A model generated the notes under the pieces. The model was not told the origin of the DNA. It saw nothing but the letters and a program-made list of their open reading frames with translations, and ran no database searches. A stretch of DNA of 9,488 bases from JAHEJX01 sp041605955 (GTDB lineage Bacteria; Actinomycetota; Acidimicrobiia; Spongiisociales; UBA5794), in contig JBFIXI010000106.1 in assembly GCA_041605955.1 (NCBI GenBank), positions 1-9,488 of the forward strand, written 5' to 3'. Below are positions 1 to 6,600 of the stretch, piece by piece (positions within the stretch are counted from its first letter, which is position 1; every line of letters begins with the position of its first letter). Both the position numbers and the translations under genes were made by a program.

Positions 1-47
1 GAGTGATAGGTGCGAATTCTTTGCGGCCCTCCGTGGTCTAGAGCCGG

Positions 48-53
48 TACAAT
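48..53 (+). promoter_or_regulatory. Possible -10 element upstream of the tandem-repeat gene
   Basis: TACAAT at 48-53 is a good match to the bacterial -10 consensus. It would place transcription start near base 60, about 115 nt upstream of the ATG at 176. No good -35 lies at normal spacing: the nearest candidate, TTGCGG at 21-26, is 21 bp away, which is long. The call rests on the -10 alone. Confidence 0.3.
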
Positions 54-160
54 CCAGTGCATTGCCCCCCCTATCACGAGTTCGGGTTTCGGAGTGTGGG
101 GCTCGCGGGAAGGAACCCGGGCGGCAGGAGCACTCCACCGCCGATCGCCTTCCACTACCT

Positions 161-168
161 AGAAGGAG
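161..168 (+). promoter_or_regulatory. Strong Shine-Dalgarno fixing the start of the repeat gene
   Basis: AGAAGGAG at 161-168 lies 7 nt before the ATG at 176. It decides the start, because the same frame stays open back to an ATG at 62 that has no comparable ribosome binding site. Confidence 0.7.
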
Positions 169-175
169 TTTCTTC

Positions 176-379
176 ATGTTTCGAGGGCTTGCCAGCGCGT
201 GGCGCAAGCTGCGGGGCCGTCCGGATGTGGAACGAGTGGTCGACGAGATCGACAAACTCCGCGATCGTCCCGACACGCAACGAGTGGTCGACGAGATCGA
301 CAAACTCCGCGATCGTCCCGACACGCAACGAGTGGTCGACGAGGTCGACAAACTCCGGGATCGAACGCAGGACGACTAG
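176..379 (+). CDS. Small charged protein with 16-residue tandem repeats, unknown function
   Basis: This is a 67-residue protein of unrecognised family. After a short N-terminal segment (MFRGLASA), residues 9-67 form nearly four copies of a 16-residue unit with consensus IDKLRDRPDTQRVVDE. The first copy is divergent (WRKLRGRPDVERVVDE) and the last is cut short (VDKLRDRTQDD). Each unit is rich in Asp, Arg and Lys with regularly placed Ile, Leu and Val, so a helical or coiled-coil repeat is likely, with a Pro in each unit acting as a break. No signal peptide, membrane segment or cysteine is seen. The start is chosen on the strong ribosome binding site at 161-168; an in-frame ATG at 62 would add 38 residues without such a site. 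Other frames are also open here, because a 48-bp repeat without stops keeps every frame open, and these are taken as shadows. It is the only gene in its neighbourhood. Function and partners are unknown. Confidence 0.6.
   Translation: MFRGLASAWRKLRGRPDVERVVDEIDKLRDRPDTQRVVDEIDKLRDRPDTQRVVDEVDKLRDRTQDD
231..374 (+). repeat. 48-bp in-frame tandem repeat, three units
   Basis: Units begin at 231, 279 and 327, each opening with AACGAGTGGTCGACGAG. Units 1 and 2 are identical over all 48 bases. Unit 3 matches for about 37 bases with two substitutions, then diverges after GATCG. The period is 16 codons, so copy-number changes keep the reading frame. DNA identity including third codon positions suggests recent duplication or gene conversion. 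Confidence 0.9.
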
Positions 380-699
380 GTGCGGGGGGAACGTCGTCCG
401 GGCGGACTTCATCAACTACCCGTGCGAACTCACCTACCCGGCACGCAGCCCGCGCCCAATAGCACGCCTCACACTCCACCACCCAGCACGCTGTCCGGCA
501 ATCTATGTAGCAACCTGCACTCCTAGGAATCGTTCGGCGTGGTTATGGCTGTTTGGTTGAAGGGGCGATATGGCGCATATCTGGTGATCGGCGCTGTTTA
601 TGACATGCCCCACGATGGTGCGTAGGCTGAAACCTCAGAGGATCTGCCGCCAGGCATATCAACTCACGGAGCCCACGAAGCACGGGGGAAGGACAGTAC
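380..699. other. Intergenic region with one palindromic motif
   Basis: There is no convincing gene between the repeat gene and the secreted-protein gene. The only clear structure is the palindromic motif at 567-593, described separately. Bases 380-540 are C-rich and show neither an obvious terminator nor a recognisable RNA. The promoter of the gene at 700 should lie in the right half, but I could not identify a convincing -35/-10 pair. Confidence 0.5.
567..593 (+). repeat. Palindromic intergenic motif, copy 1
   Basis: The core is a perfect hyphenated palindrome, GATATG-GCG-CATATC, at 567-581. Bases 569-593 match 2102-2126 at 23 of 25 positions, so the similarity extends past the palindrome through GATCGGCG. 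It ends about 106 nt upstream of the secreted-protein start. It could be an operator, a promoter part or a dispersed repeat. Confidence 0.6.
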
Positions 700-1260
700 A
701 TGAGACGGATCACGCGTTTTGCTCGCGTCGGTGTGGTTGTCGTCGCGTTGGTTGTAGCGGCTGCGGCGCCTGCCGGAGCAGACCAGCAGGTCGAACGGCC
801 GTTCAAGGGATTCGACGCCGGAACCTCGGCCGTCGAGCCCATCGAGGAGTGTGAGTTTCTGAGCGAGACGGTCATCGAATGTGACATCACCACCGAGGGC
901 ACAGGCAACGCAACGCACCTCGGGAAGACGAGCACGGTCAGCACCGAAGGAGGCAAGATCACGCTCGATCTTCTGTCTTCGTGCGTGTTGCTCGACGGTG
1001 AGACGCTAGGTCTGGTGTTCGCGGCTTCGGGCCCGTTCGTCGTCACTGCTGCCAACGGCGACGAGCTACGCGGCACGTATGCGAACACGGGTTGCGCCGG
1101 CCCTCCTGGAACTGAGGAGATCGGTACCGCCATCAACGGAACGCAGACCTATGCGGGCGGGACGGGTCGGTTCGAGGGAGCCATCGGCCAGACCGTTACG
1201 TCTGGGGCCTCTTTCGGCGCGGAGTTCGTGCTGGAGTATGTAGGGACGATCACGTACTAA
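700..1260 (+). CDS. Secreted beta-rich protein with four cysteines, unknown function
   Basis: This is a 186-residue exported protein. Residues 1-27 form a clear Sec signal peptide: a basic n-region (RRITRFAR), a hydrophobic stretch VGVVVVALVVAAAAP, and an AGA cleavage site before D28. The mature part of about 159 residues is rich in Thr, Gly and Val, as expected for a small beta-barrel. It has four cysteines (C51, C61, C95, C132) that could form two disulfides. Two segments, NATHLGKTSTVS near 70-81 and GGTGRFEGAIG near 152-162, recall a group of actinobacterial secreted hypothetical proteins with an allene-oxide-cyclase-like or calycin-like barrel. That assignment is from memory of the motif, not a search. 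The start is supported by GGGGGAAGGA at about 685-694, a few bases before the ATG. It has no operon partner; hairpins follow the stop. Its role outside the membrane is unknown. Confidence 0.85.
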   Translation: MRRITRFARVGVVVVALVVAAAAPAGADQQVERPFKGFDAGTSAVEPIEECEFLSETVIECDITTEGTGNATHLGKTSTVSTEGGKITLDLLSSCVLLDGETLGLVFAASGPFVVTAANGDELRGTYANTGCAGPPGTEEIGTAINGTQTYAGGTGRFEGAIGQTVTSGASFGAEFVLEYVGTITY

Positions 1261-1261
1261 A

Positions 1262-1319
1262 CGAGAGCTGAATCTCGCCGAGCGAAGCGGCCCGTCCTGC
1301 TCTTGTGGGGCAGGCCGCT
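1262..1319 (+). terminator. Paired hairpins after the secreted-protein gene
   Basis: CGAGA (1262-1266) pairs with TCTCG (1273-1277) around a 6-nt loop. A longer hairpin follows: AGCGG (1286-1290) with CCGCT (1315-1319), and inside it CCTGC (1296-1300) with GCAGG (1310-1314), with a 5-nt bulge on the left side and a 9-nt loop. There is no U-run, so this would be a non-canonical GC-rich terminator or an mRNA 3'-end stabiliser. Confidence 0.4.
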
Positions 1320-1527
1320 CCTGCTCCCTGCCCCGCCGGCGGACCAAGTCGAGCTGCGGACGCCGACTCGGCTCCCCCGCGCGGCCTAGTGGCAAGGTCT
1401 GACGGACGTTGCCGCCGACGGGATCGCACCCGCCGAGCGGGCGGGGGCCTCACCTCGCTGCGCGATATGGCGCACTCTGTCTGGAACAGCTCCGCCGGTT
1501 CTCAACCGCACGCCGAGGTGTCTCTCT
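1320..1527. other. Intergenic region, no gene supported
   Basis: No convincing coding sequence is seen. It holds a 6-bp hairpin, CCCGCC (1429-1434) with GGCGGG (1440-1445), and a partial third match to the palindromic motif: GATATGGCGCA at 1464-1474, where the right arm is lost. Confidence 0.45.
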
Positions 1528-1567
1528 CGGACACGCTGTGGGATGATCGTGCTTGTCCGGGATCATC
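1528..1567 (-). terminator. Two interleaved inverted repeats after the DUF3237-like gene
   Basis: CGGACA (1528-1533) can pair with TGTCCG (1554-1559), and GATGATC (1542-1548) can pair with GATCATC (1561-1567). The arms alternate, so the two helices are either mutually exclusive or would form a pseudoknot. They lie 15 bases beyond the stop of the minus-strand gene at 1582 and could end its transcript. No U-run is present. Confidence 0.35.
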
Positions 1568-1581
1568 GGCGCAGGGGCCGG

Positions 1582-2085
1582 CTAAGCCAAGGTTGGTGGG
1601 TCGGGGTGGATCACATGGGCACGGGTGCGAAAGCGCAATGTGTCTAGGTCCAGTGCGCCCTCTTCGTAGCCCCATAGATCGTTCAGCCAAAGGAGATCGG
1701 GGTCGTCGGTGTACCAGCGGATGGGACCGGCGAAGAGACGCCTGCCTTCGGCATCGGGTAGCAGGCTGATTCCTTGCATCCGATAGAGCACCGGCCGGGA
1801 ACGGCCTTCTAGGTGGATCACCCCTGTGATGTCGGGGAGGTACATGCCATCGGGTCGTCGCTGCGGGAAATTGGTCCATTCGACACGGCCCGATTCGCCG
1901 GACCAATCGACGGTGCCGTCGCCACGCCCGATCATCTGCAAGAACGCACCCTCATAGAGCTCGACGGACTCGGTCGTTCCGACGATGTAGCCCTGATCGG
2001 TGGAGTACAACGGTTCAGTCCGCACCAAGCGCACCCTACATATCGGCCTCCCACCCCGCACGTAGATGTGCCGTTCGGCGGGCAC
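1582..2085 (-). CDS. DUF3237-like protein
   Basis: This encodes 167 residues with a GTG start at 2085 and TAG stop at 1582. The middle and C-terminal parts resemble DUF3237 proteins: GTVDW, then a segment where an IHLEG.SRPVLYRMQG strand pair matches the usual 'L.TDDGALIYVR.RG' region, and TDDPDLLWLNDLWGY near 127-141 matching the family's 'T.DPRYAWLN....G' signature. The family is a small beta-barrel fold of unknown biochemical role, and I assign it by recalled pattern only. No signal peptide or membrane segment is seen. No Shine-Dalgarno precedes the GTG; GACATT ending 7 nt upstream could be the -10 of a leaderless transcript. The gene is divergent from the toxin-antitoxin operon with only 79 bp between start codons, so the two could share control. 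Interleaved hairpins follow it. Confidence 0.7.
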   Translation of the reverse strand: MPAERHIYVRGGRPICRVRLVRTEPLYSTDQGYIVGTTESVELYEGAFLQMIGRGDGTVDWSGESGRVEWTNFPQRRPDGMYLPDITGVIHLEGRSRPVLYRMQGISLLPDAEGRRLFAGPIRWYTDDPDLLWLNDLWGYEEGALDLDTLRFRTRAHVIHPDPPTLA

Positions 2086-2100
2086 CTGACGGAATGTCCG

Positions 2101-2126
2101 TTATGGCGCATATTTGGCGATCGGCG
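2101..2126 (+). repeat. Palindromic intergenic motif, copy 2
   Basis: Bases 2102-2126 match 569-593 at 23 of 25 positions. The left palindrome arm carries one change relative to copy 1 (TTATG instead of ATATG). It ends 38 nt before the antitoxin start and begins 16 nt upstream of the DUF3237-like start. Confidence 0.6.
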
Positions 2127-2152
2127 TGGTATGCATTCCGGCGACATGCAAC

Positions 2153-2158
2153 TACGAT
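2153..2158 (+). promoter_or_regulatory. Putative leaderless -10 element of the toxin-antitoxin operon
   Basis: TACGAT fits the TANNNT -10 consensus and ends 6 nt before the ATG at 2165, so transcription would begin at or next to the A of the start codon. No Shine-Dalgarno lies upstream of this ATG, which fits a leaderless mRNA, a common arrangement in actinobacteria. The element lies inside the ACTAC-GAT-GTAGT palindrome, so a repressor bound there would block polymerase. No clear -35 was found. Confidence 0.45.
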
Positions 2159-2164
2159 GTAGTC

Positions 2165-2587
2165 ATGCCTGTTGTCTCGATACGCTTCTCGGACGAGCCG
2201 CTCCACCGGCGGCTCAAGGCCAGTGCCCGTCGCCACGCCGTCGGGGTCTCCACGTTGGCCCAGCGTCTCATCGATGAGGGCCTTCGCATGGAAGCTCATC
2301 CCATGGTCGTATTCCGAGACGGCCCTTCGGGAAGGCGACCGGTTCTCGTCGGCGGGCCTGAGGTTGCCGACGTGATCGGAGCAATCGTTGGTGGAGACGT
2401 TCCGGCGCCCGAGCGTCGATCCCGTGCCGCCGACCTACTCGGCATCTCCGAGGCAATGGTCGACGCGGCACTGGCCTACTACGCGGACTACACCGATGAG
2501 ATCGACGAGTTGAACGCCGAACAGGCGCGCATGGCTGACGAGGCCGAGGCGACGTGGCGTCGCCAACGCGAACTGCTCGAGAAGTGA
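2165..2587 (+). CDS. Ribbon-helix-helix antitoxin, partner of a PIN-like toxin
   Basis: This is a 140-residue protein. Residues 1-45 have the pattern of a CopG/Arc-type ribbon-helix-helix domain: strand VVSIRFSD, helix LHRRLKASARRHA, then VSTLAQRLIDEGLRM. Residues 46-125 (VVFRDGPSGRRPVLVGGPEV... to ALAYYADYTDEID) resemble the helical region found in DUF433-like/VapB-like antitoxins encoded beside DUF5615 toxins. The highly charged C-terminus would wrap the toxin. The expected role is to neutralise the toxin and repress the operon. The start at 2165 is chosen because residue 1 begins the ribbon strand and a -10-like TACGAT lies 6 nt before; an upstream in-frame start at 2114 would run through the operator region. 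The stop overlaps the toxin start by 4 nt (GTGA). Family assignment is from sequence pattern. Confidence 0.85.
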   Translation: MPVVSIRFSDEPLHRRLKASARRHAVGVSTLAQRLIDEGLRMEAHPMVVFRDGPSGRRPVLVGGPEVADVIGAIVGGDVPAPERRSRAADLLGISEAMVDAALAYYADYTDEIDELNAEQARMADEAEATWRRQRELLEK

Positions 2588-2940
2588 AGCTGCTTCTCGA
2601 CGAGATGCACGCCCCGGGCATCGCCGACATCCTCACCGAAGAGTCCTTCGATGTCGTTGCGGTTGCAGCCCAGCCCGGACTTCGTGGCATGACGGACGAG
2701 GATCTCCTCACCTACGCCACCAACCGTGAATGTGTTCTCGTCACCGAGAACGTGGCGGACTTCATGCCGCTGGCCACACAGTGGGCCGGTGCCGGCAAGG
2801 CTCACACCGGTTTGATCCTCACCAACCCGAGACGGTTCAACCGAGCAACCCTTGCCTATCTGGGGAACGTCACCGCCGCGCTCCGTGAGTTCCTGACCAA
2901 TCCGCCGGTCACCGGTAAGTCCTGGATCTGGTGGCTCTGA
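2584..2940 (+). CDS. DUF5615-family PIN-like toxin
   Basis: This is a 118-residue protein, predicted to be the ribonuclease-type toxin of the pair. It opens with KLLLDEMHAPGIADIL, the typical DUF5615 start in which D6 is the first conserved acidic residue. It continues with DVVAVAAQPGLRGMTDEDLLTYA, where the acidic cluster is D38-E39-D40, and VLVTENVADF at 51-60 with E55 and D59. These are the positions where PIN-like domains place metal-binding carboxylates, so the active site looks intact. Length is normal for the family. The start is GTG 2584, overlapping the antitoxin stop as GTGA, which implies translational coupling; an earlier in-frame start at 2554 would lengthen the overlap and add residues before the conserved strand. 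It converges with the hydrolase remnant, 42 bp away. Activity and RNA target are unknown. Confidence 0.85.
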   Translation: MKLLLDEMHAPGIADILTEESFDVVAVAAQPGLRGMTDEDLLTYATNRECVLVTENVADFMPLATQWAGAGKAHTGLILTNPRRFNRATLAYLGNVTAALREFLTNPPVTGKSWIWWL

Positions 2941-2982
2941 CCCGTGCGACTGACCGCTGCTGGAAGCTTCGATATGGGCGGG

Positions 2983-3602
2983 CTAGTCGGTGGCTGCTGC
3001 TCGTAGGTAGGCGACGATCCCGGCTGTGGCGAGGCTGAGTTCCAGGAGGCGGGCAACGTCGCTGTTGCTGATGGTTCCTTCTTCGAGTTGGTTGAGCTGG
3101 TCGAGATCGGCCCGGATCGATCCGTCGGGGTCGCGCTGGGCAAGCCACCCGGAATCCAGAGGAAATTCAGCCTCCAGATCCGACGGCCACGGTGTGGGAT
3201 CCACCAATCCTGCGACCTCCACCTGCATTGCTTCGAGATCGGCTGCGAAAGCATCGTCAAGTTCTCGTCGTGCAGGAAGTACGGCCCGTCGCCAAGCACA
3301 ACACCAACGGCGGCCTGCGGTGACGCGTCTGTTGCACATCCGGGAATCGGATCCCCGCTCGGTTGGAGGGAGACGAGCAATGCGGCCCCCGCACCTCCAG
3401 ACAATCCATACACGACAGTACGAGCGGGATCCCCTACGTAAGTAGCAGCATTCTGCTGGGCGAACGCAACCGCGCAGTTCGCTGTCTGCTTTCACGTGTT
3501 GAACATCTCGACCGTGAACGGGAAAAGGGACGGGTCCTGTCTTGCGCAAATAATCGGCGACAGATCAGTTTCGCGGAGGCACGGCGGGCGGCAACGCAGC
3601 AC
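2983..3602 (-). pseudogene. Decayed alpha/beta-hydrolase gene
   Basis: On the minus strand a reading frame gives DPSLFPFTVEMFNT, a TGA stop (3494-3492), then KQTANCAVAFAQQNAATY and DPARTVVYGLSGGAGAAL. The last contains a G-x-S-x-G nucleophile elbow (GLSGG) in the setting usual for alpha/beta hydrolases. The frame continues through VVLGDGPYFLHDEN and then loses sense. Near 3255-3266 a one-base shift restores it as LDDAFAADLEAM, and the protein runs to ...AYLRAAATD with a stop at 2983. So at least one nonsense and one frameshift separate three coherent pieces. No plausible start was found, and the 5' part fades out near 3600 beside a hairpin and a tRNA relic. An assembly error could cause the shift but is less likely to explain both lesions. 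The substrate cannot be predicted. Confidence 0.65.
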
Positions 3603-3628
3603 GGAACCCTTGTCGCACAAGCGGTTCC
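3603..3628 (-). terminator. Strong hairpin beside the left tRNA relic
   Basis: GGAACC-CTTGT (3603-3613) pairs with ACAAG-GGTTCC (3617-3621 and 3623-3628), giving 11 base pairs with a 3-nt CGC loop and one bulged C at 3622. On the minus strand it follows the tRNA-like 3' end by 2 nt, the position of a tRNA terminator. No T-run follows. It could also end the cyclase transcript. Confidence 0.55.
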
Positions 3629-3630
3629 AC

Positions 3631-3673
3631 CAGCACGCCCGGAGGCACTCGAACCCCCGACCTTCTGATCCGT
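3631..3673 (-). repeat. tRNA-Arg(ACG)-like 3' half, left copy (possible att site)
   Basis: Read on the minus strand, the 43 bases begin ACGGATCAGAAGG and continue with GGGGGTTCGAGT and CCGGGCGTGCTG. These match the second half of a bacterial tRNA-Arg(ACG): anticodon, 3' anticodon stem, variable loop, T-arm and 3' acceptor strand, without encoded CCA. The T-stem has one mismatch and the anticodon loop appears one base too long. No D-arm or 5' acceptor strand is found upstream, so it is not a functional tRNA. It is 39/43 identical to 9393-9435 in the same orientation. Confidence 0.6.
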
Positions 3674-3684
3674 TAGCTAGAAGG
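3661..3684 (-). terminator. Hairpin directly after the cyclase stop codon
   Basis: CCTTCT (3661-3666) pairs with AGAAGG (3679-3684) around a 12-nt loop. It begins 2 nt after the cyclase stop at 3687 on the minus strand. It overlaps the anticodon-arm part of the left tRNA relic, so a decayed tRNA arm may act here as a transcript end. There is no U-run. Confidence 0.35.
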
Positions 3685-3686
3685 CC

Positions 3687-6600
3687 TCAGTCACGCCCGG
3701 GACTCTGTTCGGCGCCGGCGAGCTGACGCTCGGCATCTATACGAGTCAGGAACAGCGAAAGCCCAAGTCGGTCGAGGACTTCGCGGGCTTCACTCCAGAT
3801 CGCCACTCGCTCCTCTTCGGTGTCGTGGGCATGCTCTGCAGCCGCCCAATCCCAGAGCGCAAACGCGCGGAATCTCTCCATTCCGGCCGCGGCGAAGGCT
3901 GCCACGCTTCTCCGAAAGCACTTGGCGGCATTCTGCTGGATAGGTTCGCCGTGCACCTCCACTTCAACATCCGATCGACGAAGATCGGCCAGCTTTCCGA
4001 GTACGCGCCACGCATGGCCGATGTGCTCCGGGTTCTCGTCCACGCCTGCCAGGCTCAGCGCCTCCTTGGCATGCTGCAAGGCCTCGTCGACCTTTGCCAG
4101 CCCGAGGTATCCCTCGGCGAGAAGCCGATACGTCTCAGAAACGTGCTCGGAGGCCCCGGAGTCTGAGAATTCGGCCTCCGCCTCGTGCAGCCAGGAAACG
4201 GCTTCTTCGTATCGGCCCATCCCCAGGTAGGCAGCCCCGAGGTTGCTCTTCGTGAGAGCCGCCTGATCGCGGTCCCCAAGGTCTTGCTGAATGACGAGCG
4301 CCTCATGCGAAGTCTTCGCAGCCAGCTCAAAGTCGCCTTGGAGCCTGGCCACTTCGCCCAAGTTGAGCAGTGCCCGACCTTCACCGAAGCGATCGCCGAC
4401 CTCGCGACTCAGCTCGAGGCCGCGCCCGAAGTACTCCGCGGCGGCCGCGTGTTGCCCGATGCCGTTGCTGTGAGCGCCGAGCAGGCTGAGGATGCCGCGC
4501 AAACCCTTTGTGTGGCCGGCTTGGGTAGCGAGAGCCAGTGCCTCACGTCCATACCTCTCCGCATCCTCCATGTTTCCCAACCGCAGATGGGCCCCTCCAA
4601 TTCGGTTGAGCACATCGGCCAGCTCGACCTCGTAGTGCCCGGAGCTCTCCCGGAGGATCTTTTCGGCGTCCTCTGCGGTTTGCAACGCTTCTCGCCCTCG
4701 GCCCAGGCGCGTTTGCGCAGCAGACATAGCACTCAGAGCTCGCGCCTGGCCGGCGATGTCGCCTGCGTCTCGAGCATGCTCCAACATCGTCTCCATCGCC
4801 GCCAGGGCCTCGTCGTAGCGTGCTTGCAGCAGGAGAACCTCGCCGAGACCGCGATCCATTGCCACCCGTTCGGTCGGCTCCAACGAGCCCGACTCGAGTG
4901 CCGAGCGGTAGAACTCGACTGCTTCGTCGTTGGCGAAACGCGCCTGGGCCCGCTGGGCGGCTTCGGCGTACCACCGAGCGGCTTCACCCGGCATATCGGC
5001 GAGCTCATAGTGATGCGCGATCATCGCCGGATATGCCTTGACCTCGGGTCGTCCCGCCAGCCAACCAGCAACCCAGGCGTGGTAGCCCGGGCGAAGCGAC
5101 CGGAGAACGCTTTCGTATGTGACGTCATGCAAGATGGCGTGCTTGAAGATGTACTCGTTCGTGCCTGCGAAATCGGGCGAATCGTGGGATCGAATCAGCT
5201 CCTTGTTCTCCAGTTCGCCAAGCGACTCCGCGGCCTCGCCCGCTCCATGGGACTCCTCCGTTGCGTGCTCCGATGAGTCGCGCGGTGGAATGGAACCATC
5301 CCAGAAGATCCGCCCGACGATCGAAGCCCGCTCCAGCACCTCGCGTTGGCGAAAGGGCAGCATGTCCAAACGAGCCTGCAAAACGCCCGTGAGCGTGGCT
5401 GGTACCCGCAGATCGGTGAGGCGGATCGGCTCCATGCGCCAAACGTCCTCCCCCAGGACGATTGCCTCGTCTTCGATCATCATCTTGATGACCTCTTCGA
5501 CGTAGTACGGGTTGCCGCCCACGTTGGAGACGATCCGGCTCTTGACCACCTCCGGGATGTGTTGGACCTTCTGCAGGATTTCTTCCAGCAGACGTTCGCT
5601 GTCGGCGTCGGAGAGCGGGTTGAGGCTGATACGCGTCAGCCCCGGCATCGCCTCATCCCAAGTGACGTTGCGCTCAAACAGCGAGGGCCGAGTCAGGGCC
5701 ACAATGAATAGCGGCGTCTCCGCCCCTGTCGCAGCCAGATGGCGCAGAAGCTGGAGCGACGCTTGGTCCGCCCAGTGGATGTCCTCCAGGAGGATCACCG
5801 CCGGCATCTCGGCGGTCACATCAATGAAGAGCTGGGTGATCGCCCGGAATGCCCGGTCGTGCAGCTGTTTGGCGTCTTCGATGATCCCTCCGAGGAGGTC
5901 GCTGTCACTGAGGTCGAGACCGATCAGATGCCCGATGAGGTGTGCCTCCTCACGCGGCGCGGCTCCCATGAAGTCGGCCATTCCACTTTCGAGCTTGGCG
6001 AGGACCACATCGGGCGGATCGTCATCTTCAATCTCGAAGCGGAAGTAGAAGATGTCCCTGGCCAGCCCGTAGGGCACTGCAAGATGCTGCCGGTCAGCTC
6101 TCCCCTTGAACAGCCGGAACTCTGTCGGCTGAACGCGCAGCCAATCTTCGAATTCGTAGAGGAGGCGCGACTTCCCGATGCCGGCGTCTCCGATGACCTC
6201 CACGAAACGGAACCGGCCCTCCTCGACCGTGCTGTCGAACGCGTCTCGCAGTTGGCTCAGCTCGGACTCCCTGCCGATCATGCGCGTCTCGATGCCCTCG
6301 ACGCCGCGTGACTGCAGCCGGAAGGCCCGTGGCCGAACCGCAGAAACGATGTATGTGCGCAGCGGCTCCGACACTCCCTTGACGGCAAGTGGCTCTTGTA
6401 GTTCCACGCTGAAGACGCCGCGCACATGCCGATAGGTGTCGTGGTTCACCAGTATGCCGCCGATCGGGGCTGCACTTTCGAGCCTGGCGGCGATGTTGAC
6501 GGTGTTGCCCATGGCGGTGAATTCGCCAGTGGTGCCCATCTCGCCGAGTATCACGGGACCCGTGTTGATACCGATGCGAATCGCGAAACGCGTGTGCCCG

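Larger units (their letters stand above)
2086..2164. promoter_or_regulatory. Divergent control region rich in inverted repeats
   Basis: These 79 bp separate the DUF3237-like gene (minus) from the antitoxin gene (plus). Four inverted repeats are seen: ACGGA-ATG-TCCGT (2089-2101), TATG-GCG-CATA (2102-2112, part of the shared motif), TGCAT-N9-ATGCA (2132-2150), and ACTAC-GAT-GTAGT (2151-2163). Ribbon-helix-helix antitoxins usually bind such palindromes in their own promoter; that these sites are the operators is inference. Confidence 0.5.

Noticed and set aside
57..560. Longer alternative frame over the tandem repeats
   Set aside because: A stop-free repeat whose period is a multiple of three keeps all frames open. 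This one has no ribosome binding site and runs into C-rich intergenic sequence.
1305..1769. Plus-strand frame of 154 codons after the secreted-protein gene
   Set aside because: It is Arg-, Ala- and Gly-rich low-complexity sequence that crosses hairpins and runs antisense into the DUF3237-like gene.
4185..5276. Long plus-strand open frame of 363 codons
   Set aside because: It lies wholly antisense to the TPR part of the cyclase gene and shows no family motif; high GC content keeps this frame open.
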